This document shows positions 14,034-36,701 of a DNA stretch of 64,000 nucleotides, one piece after another; position 1 is the first letter of the stretch; the number at the start of each line of letters is the position of its first letter. The translations under genes and the position numbers were made by a program. Location: assembly GCF_902148845.1 (NCBI RefSeq), contig NC_043746.1:11394706-11458705 (forward strand), in the 5' to 3' direction. The DNA is from Salarias fasciatus (taxonomy: Eukaryota; Chordata; Actinopteri; Blenniiformes; Blenniidae). The notes beneath the pieces are model-generated. The model searched no databases. It was not told the origin of the DNA and saw only the letters and a program-made list of their open reading frames with translations.

Positions 14034-14923
14034 ATTAAAGAGCTGCATACATCGCACATCAAACAAAAAAAAATCCAGTCTTAAAGAATTTATCCAAAGT
14101 AGAGCTGGTTTATTCCTACTGCACTGACATGAAAACCTCACAAACGTATACAAAAATTAAAATTGAGATGACAAATTAGCAAATACAAGATTTAATTTGA
14201 AATTCAAAACATGGGCCCGTCGTGCTTTAGGTGCTTTTTTTGAATTGAATACAACTGTATAACATACTAAAATATTTTAGTCACAAGGGAATCATTTCAA
14301 ACACAGCAAAAATATCCAGAGCGAAAACATTTGCTTAAGTTCATGTTAAGGACGGCAATTTACAATAACAATTTGAAGAGGTCTTTCATCTTCAATCTTT
14401 GAAAAATAAAATCAGTAACATAGTGTTCACTATTAGTAAAGATGCTGTTGACTTCTATAAAACACATTTCATTAGATCTCACCCTAAAGGAGAGCAGGAT
14501 TTGACTGTCACAGCATTTTGGTACACTGAATTCACATCACACTTTAAATGTCAGATGTGTTCAGCTAAAAATGGATTTTACAAAAGAAGAAAGTAAAAAT
14601 TAACTGCTGACATGAAAAAACAATATTATCTATGTGGTCTAGTGTCTCTGAGGACAAGCAAACTCAACCACAATATTTATTCAACAGGTTGAGGTAAACG
14701 AATTAAATGTAATCATTAAAGTAAATTAGTTCCCATGTTGTGGATAAAAAGATCAGCTATGAAATCAGAAGCAAACAAAATTCTAACATATTGTGGATTA
14801 GGAAACATTTACTGCTTCGATTTAGAAACACTTTTCTCTGTATGTTGCAGGTCATGATGAGCCCGGCTGTCTCAAATAGTTTAGAGGGGCTTTTCGGTGG
14901 AAACCATTTGTTTAATGAAGACT

Positions 14924-14954
<31 letters not shown>

Positions 14955-15687
14955 TATGATGAAGTGTGATTAGCATTGGAAACCAGCAGGTGTCAGTTAA
15001 GCATCCTTTAACACATTTAGGATACTGATCTATAACTAGTGACAACTCCAGTTTTTCCCCTTTTAAAGAATGATGAGTATATTCTACAAATTCTACAGTT
15101 GATACACTTTCTACAAAACCAATGGTGACCAACTTAAAATTCTGTATAATCTGTGGTCACACCTTGTACGGTTTCTTTCTGAACCAATGCTGGTTTCAAA
15201 AACATGCCTGTCTCCTCTCTTCTTCACCTTGACAGTATTTAGAACTTAAATTAATTTAGCAAGAAAATAACAGCCACAACCTATCGATGGATCAATCTGC
15301 TGTTGAGTTCTGAGTCTTGGTATTATGGTTACCTTATTAAAACATGGTAATTATAAGAATAAAATAACCGGAATGACGGTCGAATTTAGCCACACTGGAC
15401 CTTCTGTCGCTCCTTTACGTGTCTGCAGGCCATATGTTTGAAACCCAAACTCTCCAGACTGGCCAAAAGCCTGCGAGTCAGTCAATGAAGGCCATTTTAC
15501 CCCCAGATTCAATAAGCAACATTTCACATCACTTACTGACGGATCTCTGACATGTTCACGAGAAGGAAAACATTTTTCACAAGTCACACATGTTCCAGTA
15601 AACTCGCCAACAGCGACTCTTCCACACCTCCCCGGTGCAACATGTGACGGTGCTGAAGGCTCACGCAGTCCTGGCTCGGAGTCGGAG
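14034..15687 (-). other. Probable 3' UTR of fbxl3
   Basis: AT-rich, no coding potential, continuous with the last fbxl3 exon. It contains an A-run at about 14929-14954. Short open frames here (for example 14399-14596 and 14740-14973) have no domain signature. The extent is inferred from the candidate poly(A) signal at 14028. Confidence 0.45.
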
Positions 15688-17930
15688 CTACCAGGTGGGC
15701 ATCATGTCGGGGAACCACATGCGGCCGAGGTGCTTCGACACCTCGCTGTGGATCTGCTCCATGTTGTAGCTGCTGTCTGGGATCAGCACCTCCTCCATGA
15801 TGGAGAGCTGAGTCAGCCTGCCCCCGCACATCTTCACAAACTCCACGAAGCCGCTGCAGGTCACCTCGCACTCGCCCAGGCCGATGGCCGTCAGGCTCTT
15901 GCAGCGCTCCGCGATCCGGATCAGCTCCTCGTCCAGGGGCTCCAGGCCGTTGGCGCACACCACCAGCTCCACCAGGCGGGGGCAGTTCAGCCCGATGCGT
16001 CCCAGCATCTCTTTGCTCACCGCCCGCCCAAAGTACAGGTGTGTGACTGGGGTCTCCTCGCGGAAGAAGGGCTCGAACTCCTCCTCGTAGAGGAAGAAGT
16101 ACATGACGATGTTGACCTTGGGCGAGTGTCGGACCAGCGCCTCCCAGCTGCTCCTCTTGATGGTGTGGAAGTGCGTCTGGCCCGGGTTCTCGCTCACCAC
16201 GTCGATGCGCAGGTGCTCCAGGTGGACGTGTTTCTCTGACGACAAAGCGAGCAGGAGCTCGTCGCTGAGGAGGTGGTAGTTCAACGCCAGCTCCCTGAGG
16301 CCGTGGCACTGGTCTGCCACGCACAAAATACCTGAGGAGAAAGAAGAGGAGGAAAAAACTAGCATCTCAATCTCAAGGAGAACCTGTAAAGGACTGCATC
16401 GCTTTAAGCTCTGCCTGCTTTCATGTGTTGGTGGTGGTTAAGAAAAAAAATATTTATTTGGTATGATTTTCAGACTCATATTGACCTGTTACTTTATCAC
16501 AGAACGCACAAGATTAGAAACTCTGTCCTCCTGAGACACTTGTTCCTAACTACGTATGAGTGGCTGAACATGTTAATTACTGATATGTTCATTCTATTTC
16601 CGTTTTATTGTGTTTTGCTGCTGTCTTATCTCTTCATATCTTTTTTTATCTGTTATTTTACAGTCGTCATTTGACCCAGGACAGGTCAACACCCACCACG
16701 TGCACAAATAAATATTTGTGTGGGGAGAACTGGAGTACTATGAAAAACCAAACGTTTTGGGTCAATAATGTAGTTCGATTTAGGGGCTAAGGTTAAAAAT
16801 TTTATGTGAAATACAGTTTTTGCTAAGTCCTGACATCAGTCCTGCAATGTGCTCGGAGATCCGTTCTCTAGTTTACTAACCAGCTGGTGAGACGTGAGGA
16901 CAGCTGCTCATCTTAAGCAACTTAAGGGTGTCACTGTTGTTGGCAACCAGGACCTTAAGGGACGGATCGTCCACCGGGGTGTCGTCAATCTTGATGGAGG
17001 ACAGGGACTTGGAGTTCACAAACACCACTGTCAGCGCGGACACAAAGTGGGACTGAGGAGGAACAAATATTGATCATTAAACATGAACTTCCACTTCTAT
17101 AATTGTTTTTGCTTGGATGAAACATTACTAATAATTTTAACAGGGATCCAGGAGGTGAAAACACCTTTACGAACAAACAAATAAAGGCCGCTGCATACCT
17201 GAGACACGTCCATGAAGCTGGGCCGAGCTGTCGAGATCAGCCCCAGGGTCTTAATGGTGCAGTTGACCAGCTGGGAGAGAATGTCGCAGGCTGCCTCTGC
17301 AGATTCTGTGCAACTGTCCACCTGATTTACCCAAAGACATTCACCATTCAGGTAAAAAAAAAAAAAAAAACAAGCAGGAAAAACACAGAAATGAGAGCTG
17401 GAAACAAAATAGAGATGTGAAGATCATGTGGGCCTACTGCCAAAACCCATCTATCAAGCAGCAGATGGTTTGAATTAAGCAGATCACACACTGTTTTCAA
17501 CACAGCTGCGTTGTGAAAAGCAGGGGATGCATGAGCAGAAGACGTGAGAATCAGCGGGGACGGCTCTTACTTTGAAGCTGACATACTGCAGGTGCTGGGC
17601 ATGCTTCTTGATGATCTGCTGAATGAGGTCAGGGTGGGTGGAGCGCAGGTAGGACGTGGCCGGCTGGTTGAGCTCGAACTCAAACCTCCGCCACAGGTCA
17701 GGGGTGTGAAACACGTCGTTCCAGCGGCGGCACACGGAGGAGACCCGGGCCCGGTCCACCAGGGACAGATGCTGGAAGATCTGCAGGACGATGTGGTGCG
17801 GAAGGCTCCCCCAGTCGTGCTCGGAGGCAAACACATAGCTGGAAGCCGCACGCTTCTTCCTCTTGGCCCGCTCCTCGTGTAGTGGAAAGGTGGGGCACTT
17901 AGTGGAAAGACCTGTTCTTCCTCGTTTCAT
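15688..17930 (-). CDS. fbxl3: F-box/LRR protein 3 (CRY-directed SCF ubiquitin ligase subunit)
   Basis: FBXL3 is the substrate receptor of an SCF E3 ligase that binds and degrades cryptochromes CRY1/CRY2, setting circadian period in the nucleus. Four coding exons on the minus strand: 17930-17571 (ATG 17930-17928), 17321-17199, 17052-16881, 16331-15688 (TAG). They give 432 codons, against about 428 in human. The F-box is near residues 38-85 ([14 protein letters not shown]...[20 protein letters not shown]), followed by leucine-rich repeats. The C-terminus, WFPDMMPTW, is the conserved tail that plugs the CRY FAD pocket in the family. The N-terminal 35 residues are basic and diverge from mammals, as expected for this linker. 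A 5' UTR acceptor is visible at 17950-17952. Teleosts carry several fbxl3 copies; which paralogue this is cannot be decided here. Confidence 0.95.
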
Positions 17931-17997
17931 CGTGAAGCAGATCGGACCTCTGTGAAGTTATGACAATTAGGAAGGATTATAAATGTGCACTCACTGT

Positions 17998-18090
17998 CCC
18001 GCTTGGTGGAGCATCAGGTTAGGGCTTGACCTCAAGTTTGGGGACACAAGTTTGAATCCCAGTCGCAGCAGGTGAGACAAAACTAACAAC
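17998..18090 (+). repeat. Possible tRNA-derived SINE head
   Basis: A box-A-like stretch (TGGTGGAGCATCAGG, from about 18004) is followed about 40 bp later by a box-B-like stretch (AGTTTGAATCCCAG, around 18050). Between them is a palindromic CTTGACCTCAAG that could form an anticodon-arm-like stem. The layout is that of a degenerate tRNA, as in teleost SINE heads. No intact acceptor stem is seen, so it is not called a tRNA gene. It lies in the fbxl3 5' UTR intron. Confidence 0.35.
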
Positions 18091-18884
18091 GCAAGCCCCC
18101 ACAGCAGGAAAAGAAACAACTCATGTACAGCAGTCCTCATCGGTGGTCTTATTATTTTAGTGTTTTAAAATCACGACAGTGAACTGTGGTTATAACCCCA
18201 ACAGACGTTATAATCGTGAAAACATATCCATCCGAGAGGTAGTTCATGCATAATAAACTCTGATAAATATTTAGTGTATTCTTTGCAGATAGTTAGTGTT
18301 GAATCTGAACTTTGGGGATCAGTCTTATTAAGAATTAGTAAGCTCTTTGCTTGAAAGTCGAGACATCCTCAATGTTTTGTCCATTTGTAGTTATTTGCAA
18401 AATCTGTGTTTTATTAAGTATACAGCCACCAGTTGCAATGTCTTCTGGAAAGCATATGATGAGATTTAATTTGATTTAGTCGATTAATATCAACATCAAC
18501 TTGTGTTTACAAATCAAAACAAAGTGTTTTGTAGTTTTCCAGAAGCTTTCTCGTGCACCGATGTGCTTCTCCCACACCTTAGCAGCAAAATCACACTGCA
18601 AATCCTGAGCTTGTTGATTCAGCCTAAAGATAATTTACAATCACATGTGAAACCACTGCCACTGCCGTCTCTTTAATTAAAATCAACCATATACTATTTT
18701 GATTTTCAGTAATAAAGGTTACAGATTTGTTGCCTTTAAACTTGAAGCTTCACCTGTGGCTCCAGGTAAACACATAGGCTACATGCATGCACGCACATCA
18801 CACCCATACGATCTCCACCGACACCTGATCATACAGCCATTCATAAATCACCACAGAATATCGACGGACTGCCGGGTTACTTAC

Positions 18885-19180
18885 ATGAACCAGTTAAAAG
18901 CGACCGTTTCCCCGGGGCTTTGTCCTCTGTCGGCTGAGAAGACGGCGCTCACTTGGAGCCATGACTGGAGATGACTGGAGAAGCGCTGGCGGCCGCTGAT
19001 GTAGGACAGCAGGAGCAGCGCTCATAATAAGCTCTCTTCGCTTTAACGACAGCTTGGCGCGCGCCGCCGAGCAGCCGGGTCCACGTGAGCGCAGGAAAAC
19101 ATGGGACCCGCTCGCTCGCTCGTCGTGCGCGCGCAAATATGGATCGTTACATCCGCACCAGCGGACAGCGCGCAATTCTT
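18885..19180 (-). promoter_or_regulatory. fbxl3 promoter / non-coding exon 1
   Basis: Reading the minus strand, a strong donor (GTAAGTAAC, 18884-18876) closes a non-coding exon. Its partner is the acceptor just before 17949. The exon and the DNA upstream of it are CpG-rich (GCGCGCGCC near 19060, clustered CG to 19180), against an AT-rich background on both sides. The transcription start is inferred, not seen. Confidence 0.5.
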
Positions 19181-21617
19181 GTCAGCGGATAACACTGTTA
19201 AAAGACGGTTGGGTTTTTTTTACTTTGAAGCAAAATGCACAACTCGCGCCCCGAGGAGAGGTCAGTTTGTTTGTTTGTTTGTGCGCACGAGCTTGAGCAC
19301 AACTCCGAAAGTAGGTCAGTGTGTCAGGTGGTGTGTGTGCGTACGTGCGTGCGTGTGTGTGTGTGTGTGTGTGGTCATTTAACGTGACATCCGTGTGTCT
19401 TCACTGAAGCAGTAAACTTTCCCGAAGTGAAGCTGAAAAACAATTTTCAGGATATCAGGACAGGGAACTGAGGTTTAGTGTGTTTTCTGAGTGGAGTCAG
19501 GATGTTCTCATGGTTCTGAGTGTTTATTTTTCATTTCGACACTTTTTTTAAGTGGTGTACTGAGAACATAAAAATATTAATCCAATCTAAGGTATATGTT
19601 CACTGTATTTTTGAAGTATGTCACAGGAATGTGTTCATTTGAATCAAGCGTTTATTTTATTTGCTATTATGGAAGAATTCTCAAGATTTTGACCTTGTTT
19701 TTTGAAACATCTCTTTTCTCGGATTATCTCTCAGAGATGTAGATGTTTAGAAGGCTGGTGTGTGGATTTGGACACCTAGTTACTGTCTGTCAGATGTTTT
19801 GTGATTGAGCAAAGTCAGCAACAGTTCAACTCTACTGCCACAGGAACACTGAATATTTATCATGTTGCTCTATTTTTTCCCTGTAATGGACAGACTTGGT
19901 TTTGGTGACTTTACCATTTGAAGCACTTGAGTATGTGGACAAACAGTTGATTCAGTCAATCTTTATTTTATTTATAGCACTTAAGTCACACTTACTTCTA
20001 GGCTGCTTTTACAGAGTTGATGACTGGATTTTTTTTTTTTCAAATTATGTATTTTATGTGGACCAGGATAGTTTTTTGGTAGCTACCCAGCAAGTCAACA
20101 AACAAAATTAAACATTTAAGTTAATATGATCCAGCTGTAAAAAATCTATGAATCTTAAATAACCTTTAAATAATCTTATAGTAGGACTAATATGGTTACA
20201 AAGAGACAGTGTAATTTCTGGCTATGAATCAAAGGTATCAGGAATATAACAATTCTGTAAACTTTGAAGGGGGTCAAAACAGTGGAAAAGGTCAAAGGAG
20301 CCAGAGTCATGATGTTAAAAAATGAATGCTTGTTTCAGTGTTTTAAAGCCCCCAGATTTGTCTGTTAGACACACACATTTTGAAGAAGTGACATAATTAA
20401 GCCAAATTTCACATCCATAGCTGTAAATCAATCAGAAATACATGTAAACATGAATAACTTCAGCACACTTTATGTAAATGAAGGGCAGTCTATCAGTTCT
20501 TCACTTCTTCCTGTCCTGTGCATTGGGGAACCTATTGGACAGTGTAGTGAGCAAATAAGAATATAGAAATAAATATATGGATGAATACAATCATGTTTTT
20601 TAAACTTCTACAATTCTACAAAGTGCTTTACAGCATTTAAAATCATTACAAAACAAAACAGGAAAATCCGTCTCTCCCACCCTCCATATGGGCCGGTCCA
20701 GACTGGAATTCTATTCTAGGCTGGTATAGGACGGATAGCGATTCCACTGAAGGCTAGATGCCGTATCTGCTGGCCCAAATTGGAATCCTAGTGTTATGTT
20801 CTATGAACTAGAGGATGTGTCATTTTAAATTCATGTCCATTGTTCATGTTTGCGTAATGTTTATGCACAATAGTAATACAAACAACCATCAAGAGTTTAC
20901 AGTGTACGAATTTGGTGTGAATGACCAGACGAAATACAAGTCTACCACCTCTACCTCCAAGTTTCAGTGTCTTGGGAGTTGCATTTCAAATGAATGCTGG
21001 TGCAAGAGAGCAGAACTCAAGTGCTCTACCAAGTGTCCTGTGAATAACTGGGGATGCCAGAAAAAGTTTAAAGTGTAATTTCAATTTAATTCAATTAGTT
21101 GTTTTTTTTTTTTTTTATCTAAACTTTAATTCATATTGTGAGAAATGTCATCCAGAAGTTCAATTGATATCATTGCACTGTATATTGGTGGGGAACACCA
21201 CTCGGTTCCATTTGTTAATAAACTCTATTATAGTGTACAATAAAAATGTTTGGTTTTTTTTGTTGGGGGGGGCATGTACCACTTCAAATGTTGCTGCGTA
21301 TGAGAGAAGACACTAGTCAGATTCCATTTGTAACTGTAGATAGCATTTCTACATTCACTGATACATTTATTGACATGTGTCTATTGACATAGATGTATGT
21401 CAATACATGTCTGTGCTTCCATTTAAAAGCTGCCTTTGAATGATCAGGGCTCTCTAAGTCTGTCTCTGTCACGTTACCTCTCGCCCTTTGCACCAATACA
21501 GTTCCTTCTTACTGTTCGCAAACTTCATGCTCCACTGCTCAGCTGGACTCCAGCAGAGGAAAAACCAAGGTGAAAGTGGTGAATAAGTGGTAACAGAACT
21601 GCGTCTCATGTTATTGT

Positions 21618-21712
21618 CAGTAACATTAACGGCGTTGTCATGTTGGTGAAAGTAATTAGATTACTCGTTATTAAAAATAGTAACGCTGTTAGGGACACCA
21701 TTTATTTTAGCA
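21618..21712. repeat. Fragment of a GTAAT/AACGC-type teleost repeat
   Basis: The stretch contains AGTAACATTAACGGCGTT, then GTAATTAGATTACTCGTTATT, then AGTAACGCTGTTAGGG. These mixed GTAAC and AACGCCGTTA words recur in decayed DNA-transposon-like elements of fish genomes. Family assignment is from memory and not verified; no terminal repeats or coding region are visible. Confidence 0.4.
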
Positions 21713-21719
21713 CAGTTAC

Positions 21720-22060
21720 TGTCATCACTGAAAATGACACAAAATAAGTGCAAGGAGAAACAACAACTAATGCAAAAAAAACTAAAAGAATCATGGGAAA
21801 AAATCGGAAGAAAAGAATTCTAAACTGAAGCACAAGCAATTATAAAAGGGACATAAAAATCATGATACCGTCAAGTGAGAAAAACATTAAAGAAGAGAAA
21901 AATATCAAATGGAGAAGTAGCTAACACAAAACTACAGGAAAACAATGAACCACCTCAAAGAGACAGCCATAATCACACAATGGATATAAAAAAGACAAAC
22001 AAAAATGTCATGAATTGTGACAGATATCAGTTACAAAAAAGCAAATAAACCACAATGATT
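21720..22060. repeat. Decayed A-rich tandem repeat
   Basis: A strongly A-rich stretch with recurring degenerate words such as CACAAAAT, AAAGAGACA and ACAACAAC at irregular spacing. It resembles an eroded minisatellite built on an ACAAAATGAC-like unit. There is no open frame of note. Confidence 0.4.
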
Positions 22061-22138
22061 CCTTGGTGATACTAAATGCATCCTGACTGAGGTTATACAA
22101 AAATAAATTGATTGAGGTAAGCAGGGTGTTTTTATTGT

Positions 22139-22290
22139 GTTATTGAGCATCAAGACCACCAAACCCGAGTCCGAGACAAGAGCATCTCAAGACTGAGACC
22201 AAGACTTCAAGGGGTGGAGACGGAGTCAAGACCAAGATCTTGAAAATGTGTTCTCCAGACCAACACAGGTCTTGAGGATTACAACATAGG
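22139..22290. repeat. GAG(A/T)CCAAGAC-type dispersed repeat
   Basis: Repeated variants of GAGTCCGAGAC, GAGACCAAGAC and AAGACCAAGATC precede a TCTTGAGGATTACAAC end. This degenerate purine-rich pattern is common as a dispersed repeat in fish. It ends about 140 bp before the atp7a first exon, so it borders the promoter. Confidence 0.45.
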
Positions 22291-22429
22291 ATGAACTGAG
22301 GGTCACGTTTTTACGCCCTCTACGTAGCCCCGCCCCTCTGCTCTGCGTCAGCCCTCCCCGCCATGCTACGTAGCCCCGCCTCTTGACACTGACGCACCAG
22401 CAGAGTGCGTCCGACTGGGAGGCAGTCAC

Positions 22430-22652
22430 GTCGGCATGAAGAGCAGAGACAAAAACATGTCTGCTTAAGCTGAGCTTGGTGACAAGGGCTGGAGCGAAGT
22501 CTTTGTACGGCTCCCTCTCTCTGTTTCAGCCTTTCTGCATCATGCAGCGACGCGTCTGTTTTCCTAAACGGAGGATGAAGGGGAGATGCTAGCTAGCATG
22601 CTAGCTTGACGTTGGGTCCCAGTCTGACGTTAGCTCCCTTTAAACACGCACG
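22430..22652 (+). promoter_or_regulatory. atp7a promoter region / non-coding exon 1
   Basis: A GC- and CpG-richer stretch ends in a strong donor (ACACGCACG|GTAAGTTT, GT at 22653) with no usable open frame. It would splice to the acceptor at 24533 just before the atp7a start codon. The exact transcription start is not visible; CpG density already rises at about 22310. Confidence 0.5.
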
Positions 22653-23780
22653 GTAAGTTTACTTTTAGTTTCTTTGCGGACTTTCTCTCTTCACATACTT
22701 CGGGATGCGATGTGGGATTTCTTTGAAATTGGTTCAAGCAAGATGTTTTTGGTGGAAACCACTGTTTGTTTATTGAGTGTGATAAGTGAGTAAACCAACA
22801 AGCAGGCATAAGCTAATGAAGAAAGCGTTATAGCCGATCGGGTTTGCTCTGTGAGTCAGTTTCAGTTCACTTCCTTCAAAAACACATCCAGCTTTCAGTT
22901 GTTTTGTTCCTATTCAGTAATATATGTTTGATAAGTGGCCTATCTTTTGTACGAAAATAATCAATGTGAACAGCTAGTTGCTTGAATTGTCATCCCTCAT
23001 TGGTGTATTAACTTTATTTCTGTTGTCTGATTTGTGATCGGTGTTTCTCTAAACTATCAGTTTGCTGTGTTTTCTGAATCCCTCACATATCAATCACAGT
23101 GTCCCACAATTTTGGCACTGCTTGTCCCTTAAACTTAAATGTTTGTTATTAATGGCAGTTTAATAAAACATGCTTTCACAAGCTAGATGAGGTTTTATTG
23201 CTTTGATGTCATTCTAAATCTGAGAGAAAACAACGAGATGGTTTTATAAGCATTCCCATCTTTCCCTCTGCAATTATGTTTGTCAGTGTTTCATTGAAAT
23301 GAAGTGGTTTTGATGGTAAGATTTCGAGCTGTAATCTTGGCAAGACTTTTCCACGAGAACAAGAAAGCCTGGTTATTTTCTTTTGGGTGTGTGTATTGAA
23401 TTTCTTTCCTGGAGTGAAAGTGGACAGTCAGCTTTAAATACTTTTGTTCGCATTGTCCTCTGTGTTTCATTTCCCAAAAGACGTTTGCCATGTTCCTTCT
23501 TCTTTATTTACTACTCTTTGTCAATTATGAAGCTAAGCACATTAGGAGCTGATGCAGCAGTGACGCGTTTCCCTTTATGATAACATGTGACATTTATATG
23601 CTCTTCCCGTTTTCTACTGGATGCAGCCTGATTTTATCTTCTCCCATTTGGAGTTCTGCAAGTCATGTATTTAAGTGGTCAAAGGTTTTAAAGAAAGAGC
23701 TGGTCGCACCTCTTCATGGCTTATGAGTAGATATAAAAAATACGTTGAATGTTGTAATAAGTCAATGTAATAAAAAGTAG

Positions 23781-23873
23781 TATCTATCTATCTATCTGTA
23801 TATCTGTCTATCTGTCTATCTGTATATCTATCTGTATATCTAGCTGTCCATCTATCTATCTATCTATCTATTA
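23781..23873. repeat. (TATC)n microsatellite
   Basis: About 90 bp of TATC units with scattered TGTA/TGTC interruptions, in the atp7a 5' UTR intron. Confidence 0.95.
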
Positions 23874-24109
23874 CAAATATGCATTTACCTCAGCTGCTGT
23901 ACTGTTTGTATAACATATCTTTTCTTGTTAGGATCCCAGCCCTGACAGTTATCTGTCCTCTGGGGCTGGGAACTATATTGCTGCTGTTATTGCGATATCA
24001 ATATACAAATGACAAAAGACTGACTGAACTCCAAAAGATTACTTTTCCATGCATCATGCTCTACACATTCAAAAAGACAGAATTTTAGAATCTGAAACAG
24101 AAGCTGTGA

Positions 24110-24430
24110 TTAATTGATAGATTTAAAAAAAAACTGTTTAATGAACTATTGGGGGTTTGAAGCCCAAAAACCAAAGAAAAATGACTACAAGCCACTCCAC
24201 TTTCTGAAACGCTGCTGTTGGAAACTACAGATGCAACTAGTGGGGGAAACTAAATAAACATGGCCCAGTTACAGCTGGTGTGAGTTAGAGGCAGGAGATA
24301 GAGAGAGGACTGTTATTTGTAAGCGAAACCCTTAAATCACAAAGATATTAATGTTGTCTATAGAAGTGTTTCTATTTATCATGAATCAGATTGTTATCGT
24401 AATACTCAAGAACATTATTGTGTGTTCACT
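24110..24430 (+). repeat. Dispersed repeat, copy A
   Basis: The segment around 24180-24345 can be aligned by eye with 42645-42835 in the same orientation. For example, TTTCTGAAACGCTGCTG here matches CTTCTGAAATGCTGCTG there, and both share AGATGCA, CAGTTACA/AAGTTACA and ACTGTTATTT in the same order. The copies differ at perhaps a quarter or more of positions, so the family is old. Ends are uncertain; the stretch lies in the atp7a 5' UTR intron. Confidence 0.55.
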
Positions 24431-24545
24431 TGATGTCGTGCAGCTCTACTTTCCTTTTGTTCTGTTGTTTTGAAGCCAAATTGCATCAGTTGGATGCCAG
24501 ACAATAACATTTCTCTGCGTTTTGTGTTCCCTAGGCGAAGCCACC

Positions 24546-35006
<10,461 letters not shown>

Positions 35007-36524
35007 GCCCGCGGGGCTCACGTGGCCCGGTGCGGACGGCAGCCGCGTCGAGCTGAAAGGGTTACATCTTATAGTGGCCCGTCGTCTGCTGTAGGAGCCC
35101 TCAGGGCAGCACTGTTTACTTGAAGGAAAGCCGACTTGCCCCCGTGTTTTTTCTTTTAGCCTGGCCAACTGATCACATGCACTGCTGGGTGATTTCAGAC
35201 GGTCTGTAGTTGAGTCTGAGACGCTTTTTTGATAAAAACCCTTTGAGTTTTGATCCCTAAACTCTCATGAAGCCTCCTCAGAGCCTTCATCCAGGAAGCT
35301 GTGGTCATTTACAATCACAATCTGTTTTTATCGATCCAAAGACGTTTTAACCGTGGTTCCCCCCCGTCGAGAGCGGACGCCACAGAAATGTATTTTATAT
35401 GATTTTCTTTACACGGGGAATTTCAACTGTTGTATAATTCCAGAGTATTTATATTACCATTATTTATCGGGTTTTTTTTCTCCTTTGTATTCTGTGAAAA
35501 ATGAAGTTGTTCAATCCAAATATCACCTCTCACTTCCAATCTCCCAAAATGTGTAATAACCGAGTAAGGTAAGGCGTGAAAAATGAATCCAGGAGGCCTT
35601 GTTAAGCGCTGCGAGCTGATTGTTATACAGAACACTAATGAAGTGACTTGAATTGTCGGTGTTTTCCCAAGTGCCAATCGCAGCGACACCTCGGCAAAGT
35701 CCAACACATTCCAAAGGTAGCGGCGTACGCAAGTTATCTTGGACATGTGCTTGAAGCGCGCTCAGAGATGAGGTCAATGATTGAAGGCGGAGGTCTGCTG
35801 GAGGTGGACAGGGTCTGCGTTCGGCTGTTTTCTAAACCCTCTGCACCTTCAGTCAAGAAATGTGAACGTTGTTCGCCGTCATATTTCATCAGAAGTTGTT
35901 ACATGAATGACCAAGTGCTTGGATTACTGTTGCAAAAAAAAAAAAAGCAAGGTTTTGCTGTGAAAAGGAAAACTGTTTGTCCTGCTTGTCATTTCGTTCC
36001 TCAAAATTACTCCCAGAGATGCAAAACTGTCAGGTTTGTTGCACATTGTCAAAGAACCGCGTTTGAAACCCGGGGAGCAGGAGACGCAGCACAGCCACCA
36101 AACAAGTTACTGAAACACCAACCCCCTTGATTTCAGTGGATCGTTTCACAAATTCACAAGATTGATTGCAGTATTTCTTTTAGGTCACTCCTCTTATTTC
36201 ACATCTGTAGGAAGATTGTTTAACCTTCTGTGAAATCACTACATGGTGCATTATTTTTTGTAAAATCAGCAGTAAACTCTTGCAGTCCAGTTATTCCCTG
36301 ATCTTGTTTGTAATGTGTGTGTGTGTGTGTGTGTGTTGAAGGAGCGAGCGTCACGCCGCGCTGCCTTGCTCTCGTGATGCTCGTGTGTGTATGTGTGTGT
36401 GTCGCCGTCGCCGCTTGATGAACGCCGTTTCTGCCAGTCAGTCGTTTTTGTGCAAAAAGCTTCGTAAAGCCGTCAGCGCAGCTTCAGCTCTTGTTTCTCT
36501 GAACGTTGTGTGCCTTAGAATAAA
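35007..36524 (+). other. 3' UTR of atp7a, ending at a poly(A) signal
   Basis: Non-coding, about 1.5 kb, ending with AATAAA at 36519-36524. It contains a short (GT)n at about 36317-36337. No coding feature is credible; frames at 35353-35556 and 35648-36130 lack any family signal. Confidence 0.6.
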
Positions 36525-36701
36525 CCTGCTTTTGTAACGTCCCTCTCTTGCCGTCTTTCTTCTTTTCAACCAGGAGATGGCGCTGCGGAGCAATCAACGA
36601 CACACACCAGCTGCAACACTTGATCCACTTTAATTTCATCCAGTTAGTCTAAACATGTTACATCAGCCCAGTGTACTGCAACACAATCAAGTACAATTTG
36701 T

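Larger units (their letters stand above)
19190..22400. other. Intergenic region between fbxl3 and atp7a
   Basis: Divergent genes flank about 3 kb of mostly AT-rich DNA. Apart from the repeat remnants listed separately (21.6-22.3 kb), a GT tract at about 19331-19374 and homopolymer runs (20030, 21100), I see no conserved gene. The longest frame, 20815-21078, is discussed as a weak LINE-like candidate. Confidence 0.6.

Noticed and set aside
15730-16239. 169-codon frame on the plus strand
   Set aside because: Antisense of the same fbxl3 exon; open only because the exon is GC-rich.
15584-16324. 246-codon frame on the minus strand
   Set aside because: Second frame of the GC-rich last fbxl3 exon. 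The frame ending at 15688 matches FBXL3 residue by residue.
21717-22060. Possible scaffold attachment or origin element in A-rich DNA
   Set aside because: The decayed tandem-repeat explanation fits better, and no specific motif supports another role.
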